In this document: piece after piece, positions 61,582 through 64,000 of the stretch
Numbering within the stretch: position 1 is the stretch's first letter
How the letters are laid out: every line of letters starts with the position of its first letter
Origin: Mastigias papua
Taxonomy: Eukaryota > Cnidaria > Scyphozoa > Rhizostomeae > Mastigiidae
Assembly (NCBI GenBank): GCA_964019165.1
Contig: OZ025278.1
Coordinates: 12,120,962-12,184,961, forward strand
Direction: 5' to 3'
DNA: 64,000 bases
The notes under the pieces: model-generated
What the model was told of the DNA's origin: nothing
The model's input: the letters and a program-made list of their open reading frames with translations, nothing else
The model's database searches: none
Made by a program: the position numbers and the translations under genes

Positions 61582-62059
61582 TGTTACGAAAAGGAGGCTC
61601 ATCGCCAGTTTGCACAGATTGAGGAATGACGTTATAACTATTTCAAAATTAAATCGCAACTGCTGGTGCAATAATTGCATCAGAAACCCGTAGGAAGAAC
61701 CAGATTGGACAATTTACTGTTAATTCTTATTTTTAGTTCATTTCGTAATCTATTAGCTGTGAGTTATAAAAGGCGTAGTTTTAGAGGTAGATAGGAGTCT
61801 GTTTGGTTAGAGAGAAGTAGACGTTCTGCCAAGCTGGTATTATTTTTTAGAAAACTCTGATAGTATAGCGTAGGGCACATCAAGATTGACCCGTTGAATT
61901 CAAGAGAAGGTCCTTGCCGATAGATTCCTGTATCAAGCCTTGAGGTCGTAAGTTTTATTCTTATTCGTAAATAGAACGTTGAAATATCGTACAGACTTTT
62001 AAGAAATTGTTGCCCTAAGAACTCACAGTTGAGCCCCTTCATAAAAGATAGGCTTAACA
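61582..62059 (+). repeat. Putative 5' LTR of the second retroelement
   Basis: Begins TGTTACGAAAAGG exactly where satellite identity ends. The proposed end is GGCTTAACA, giving TG...CA ends and 478 bp, with the primer binding site 2 nt later. The start is firm. The end is inferred from the primer binding site because the 3' LTR is outside the window. It contains a TATA box at 61765. Confidence 0.7.
61765..61772 (+). promoter_or_regulatory. TATA box of the second LTR
   Basis: TATAAAAG, about 184 bp into the putative LTR and in a position suitable for the U3 core promoter. No canonical AATAAA was seen in the LTR. Confidence 0.6.
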
Positions 62060-62417
62060 AGTGGTGCCCCGTGTGAGGATAAAAGCTGAAGAAATTGAAT
62101 GGTTATAGACAATTTGTATAGTTTTTATGCTGATATTGACGTATATGTAGAGACGTAAACTGTGTTTGAATGTTCGTCAAGTGACACATCCGAAGAGAAG
62201 GGAACAGACCGTGCGAGTAGAAAATAGAGAATTTTAAAAGAAAAGTCGTGTAACTCATCAGAAACTGTGTGTAATATCTACGGAAAGCTACAAATTGGTT
62301 TAAGACTTACAGTTTATTTCTTTGCGAGTTCGATTGCTTTCGATTGCATCATCACACGCAATCCTGCCGACGCACGTACTGTTTGAAATTGTAGTTTCAT
62401 AAAAGTGTTAATTCAAA
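62060..62417 (+). other. Leader of the second retroelement
   Basis: 358 nt between the putative LTR and the gag ATG. It contains the primer binding site and no convincing open frame or RNA gene. A short direct repeat, CGATTGC, occurs twice near 62331 and 62341. Confidence 0.6.
62062..62080 (+). other. Primer binding site of the second retroelement
   Basis: TGGTGCCCCGTGTGAGGAT, 2 nt after the proposed LTR end. It begins TGG and would pair with a tRNA ending ACCA. It partly resembles the tryptophan tRNA sites used by some Ty3/gypsy clades but does not match closely, so the tRNA is unassigned. Confidence 0.65.
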
Positions 62418-63533
62418 ATGTCGCTTGACCAAGCTCAGCAACCATTAGTACTTGAATTGCAAAATCAAATGTCAGCCATGCAAGCAGCTTTAGAAGGTAA
62501 TTCCCAAGCTAGTCTTTTTAAGCCCAAAATGTTTAACGGGTTTCCAACGGAAGATGTAAACGAGTGGCTTCTACAGTTCGAGCGCTACTCCAAATTTTAT
62601 GGATGGTCCAACTCTAAGAAGTTAAATGCATTGTCCTTGCTGTTAGGAGGTTCTGCGTCGGCTTGGTTTCAAACTTTGCCTAACGAGACAACTTCCGATT
62701 TTAACGAATTAGTGGGAGAACTGAAAACGCGATTTGGATCTCAGAATCTAGAATTTTTCTTTCGACAAGAGTTGTACTCTCGAAAACAGGGTCAAAACGA
62801 ACCGCTTGCTCTGTATACGGAAGACATCATTAAGAAATCTCAGCGTCTTTCTTTGTCCGATAAAGATATGATGAACATTTTTGTGAACGGCCTAAACGAT
62901 GCTATTAAAACTCACGTACTCCTTAACCAACCAAAAACATTTGCCGAGGCAGAAAACCTTGCGCGTTTACGTGATTCAGTGTCAAAAACCAGTGCTCATA
63001 CTTTTCCTCTAGCACCTCCATCAGTACCAGCTCAGGAACAGCGCATAAAAGAGCTTGAAGGCCAGGTAAATCTCTTGTTTTCCCTTGCAAACAAAACTCC
63101 CCATCAGGATGCTGCCCAGTTAGATGCCCTAAGTGCAAACAATACCATTGTAACCCCGTCTCAAGCTGCTAATCCTTCCGGTGACTTCCAGGGTCTGAGA
63201 CATGAAATAATAGCTGCCATTCAGACAGGTTTTAGACAAGAGGCGCGAAGAAGTAACCATGGAAACAATCAACATAATTGGAAAGCAACAAACACTTTTG
63301 CTAGGGGTAGAAATATCCGCACGAGCGATGGGCGGCCCATTTGTAATGCGTGTAATCGCGTAGGTCACGTGGCCCGTTATTGCTGGGATGTTCCACAAAG
63401 AACTCAGCAGCCCCCGTTCCGTGGAGGTTCCCGTAGTTTTGCAGGCCAACATGCACAGTCCCAATACCAGCAGCCGCAAAATCGTAATGATGCTTCTTTA
63501 AACGGCACAGGGCCCTCTCAATGGGGACAGTGA
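62418..63533 (+). CDS. Gag polyprotein, Ty3/gypsy type
   Basis: 371 codons, starting at an ATG with A at -3. Gag assembles the particle and packages the RNA. Residues about 40-190 look like the retrotransposon Gag capsid domain: FNGFPTEDVNEWLLQFERY, then GGSASAWFQTLP, then LKTRFGS. A predicted short coiled stretch near 205-222 follows. One CCHC zinc knuckle sits at C309, C312, H317 and C322. The C-terminus is rich in Q, R, S and G and probably binds RNA. The last ten or so codons overlap the pol frame and contain a TTTAAAC slippery site read as TTA AAC. The stop TGA at 63531 lies within the predicted frameshift hairpin. No internal break was seen. It is unrelated to the BEL Gag in this window. 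Confidence 0.93.
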   Translation: MSLDQAQQPLVLELQNQMSAMQAALEGNSQASLFKPKMFNGFPTEDVNEWLLQFERYSKFYGWSNSKKLNALSLLLGGSASAWFQTLPNETTSDFNELVGELKTRFGSQNLEFFFRQELYSRKQGQNEPLALYTEDIIKKSQRLSLSDKDMMNIFVNGLNDAIKTHVLLNQPKTFAEAENLARLRDSVSKTSAHTFPLAPPSVPAQEQRIKELEGQVNLLFSLANKTPHQDAAQLDALSANNTIVTPSQAANPSGDFQGLRHEIIAAIQTGFRQEARRSNHGNNQHNWKATNTFARGRNIRTSDGRPICNACNRVGHVARYCWDVPQRTQQPPFRGGSRSFAGQHAQSQYQQPQNRNDASLNGTGPSQWGQ

Positions 63534-63570
63534 GGGCCCACCAGCCATTCCCGAGAAACCAAAAAGTCCC
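63497..63570 (+). promoter_or_regulatory. -1 ribosomal frameshift signal between gag and pol
   Basis: Slippery heptamer TTTAAAC at 63497-63503, in gag phase T TTA AAC. A 6-nt spacer GGCACA follows. Next is a perfect 8-bp stem, GGGCCCTC at 63510-63517 with GAGGGCCC at 63532-63539, around a 14-nt loop. Loop bases GGGAC (63524-63528) can pair with GTCCC at 63566-63570, allowing an H-type pseudoknot. A weaker alternative is AATGG (63520) with CCATT (63545). The pol frame opens at 63491, just before the heptamer, so a -1 slip gives Gag-Pol. Sequence, phase and spacing all fit the known signal type. Confidence 0.85.
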
Positions 63571-64000
63571 GCCAGCTTTTACGCAAAGAAATAAAGAAGT
63601 CAGTTCATCAATGCCTAGTAACAGAGATATCTCAGAGGTTCAAAAGTTTTCCCAAGGAACCCAAACCGATTTTACGGACGAGAATTTTGCTATTGAACGT
63701 GAAGTCAAAAACACAATCAGCCCATCTTTACAAGTACATTCTAAAACATTGCATGCTGTATCGACCCCATCTAATGTCTTGATCTGGGGAACTATTTTAA
63801 AGCAGCATTTTAAGCTATTGGTAGATACTGGTGCCGCAGTAACAGTCGTTAGTGAAGGATTTTTTCATGATGTTTTGAGATGTAAATATGCTTTGACGCA
63901 GAAACAGCTTTTTGAGAGTATTAAAACCGCAAATGGGGGCACAGTACCTGTAACCGGTGCCGTATCTTTTGATCTTTCGATTGGACAATGTGATTATGAT
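63503..64000 (+). CDS. Pol, N-terminal part with aspartic protease (partial)
   Basis: Open frame in the -1 phase relative to gag, entered at codon CGG 63503 by frameshift and still open at the window end (166 codons visible). The frame is closed upstream by TGA at 63488. The first ATG in frame is 63611, so internal initiation is an alternative to frameshifting. The protease active site DTG begins at 63824 (codon 108) in the context LLVDTGAAVTVVS, typical of retroviral-type aspartic proteases. These cleave the polyprotein and act as dimers. A first segment of about 90 residues before it has no motif I recognise. Reverse transcriptase, RNase H and integrase are expected beyond the window. Confidence 0.88.

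Larger units (their letters stand above)
61582..64000 (+). mobile_element. LTR retrotransposon, Ty3/gypsy type, 5' part only
   Basis: Starts at the end of the satellite with TGTTACG and runs off the window. It shows a putative LTR, a primer binding site, a leader, a gag frame and the beginning of a protease-pol frame in the -1 frame. The retrotransposon Gag capsid domain, a single CCHC knuckle and a separate pol frame entered by frameshift point to Ty3/gypsy rather than BEL/Pao or copia. Reverse transcriptase, integrase and the 3' LTR lie outside, so clade and intactness cannot be judged. It has the same orientation as the BEL element. Confidence 0.87.

Noticed and set aside
61764..62060. 98-codon minus-strand open frame in the second LTR
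   Set aside because: It is antisense to the LTR, shows no known motif, and LTRs often contain chance frames of this size.

Overview
The window is animal (metazoan) repetitive DNA with no ordinary host gene. About 55 of the 64 kb is one AT-rich satellite (107-bp monomer, about 32% G+C, all copies in the same orientation). Two LTR retrotransposons interrupt or border it. A marine invertebrate fits the BEL/Pao and Ty3/gypsy-type content, but I cannot fix the phylum or species from sequence alone.

Layout: 1-30825 is a clean satellite array with nested higher-order repeats. 30826-31025 is a run of exactly 200 N. 31026-51063 is more satellite: its first 9 kb carries many single-base insertions and deletions, and it contains monomer variants not seen left of the gap. 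51064-57319 is a complete BEL/Pao retrotransposon with two 368-bp LTRs, a primer binding site, one 1763-codon gag-pol frame, a polypurine tract and a short A-run target duplication. 57320-61581 is the continuing satellite. From 61582 to the window edge is the 5' part of a second LTR element, probably Ty3/gypsy: LTR, primer binding site, leader, gag and the start of protease-pol.

The monomer is built around dyad symmetry. A 14-bp perfect palindrome (AAGGCTATAGCCTT) lies two bases from a second one (TTTTTGGCCAAAAA), and together with flanking sequence they can form a hairpin of about 56 nt. Both retroelements are inserted inside this dyad region, one in the outer stem and one at the centre. A 106-bp marker monomer recurs at intervals of n x 107 - 1 (mostly 641, 855 or 1069 bp), which exposes block-wise amplification.

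The best functional find is in the second retroelement. Its gag and pol frames are joined by what looks like a textbook -1 ribosomal frameshift signal: TTTAAAC in the correct phase, a 6-nt spacer, an 8-bp GC-rich stem and a possible pseudoknot. The BEL LTR also carries three GAANNTTC palindromes upstream of a TATA box, suggesting stress-responsive transcription. The many 64-codon open frames in the satellite are by-products of its composition, not genes.
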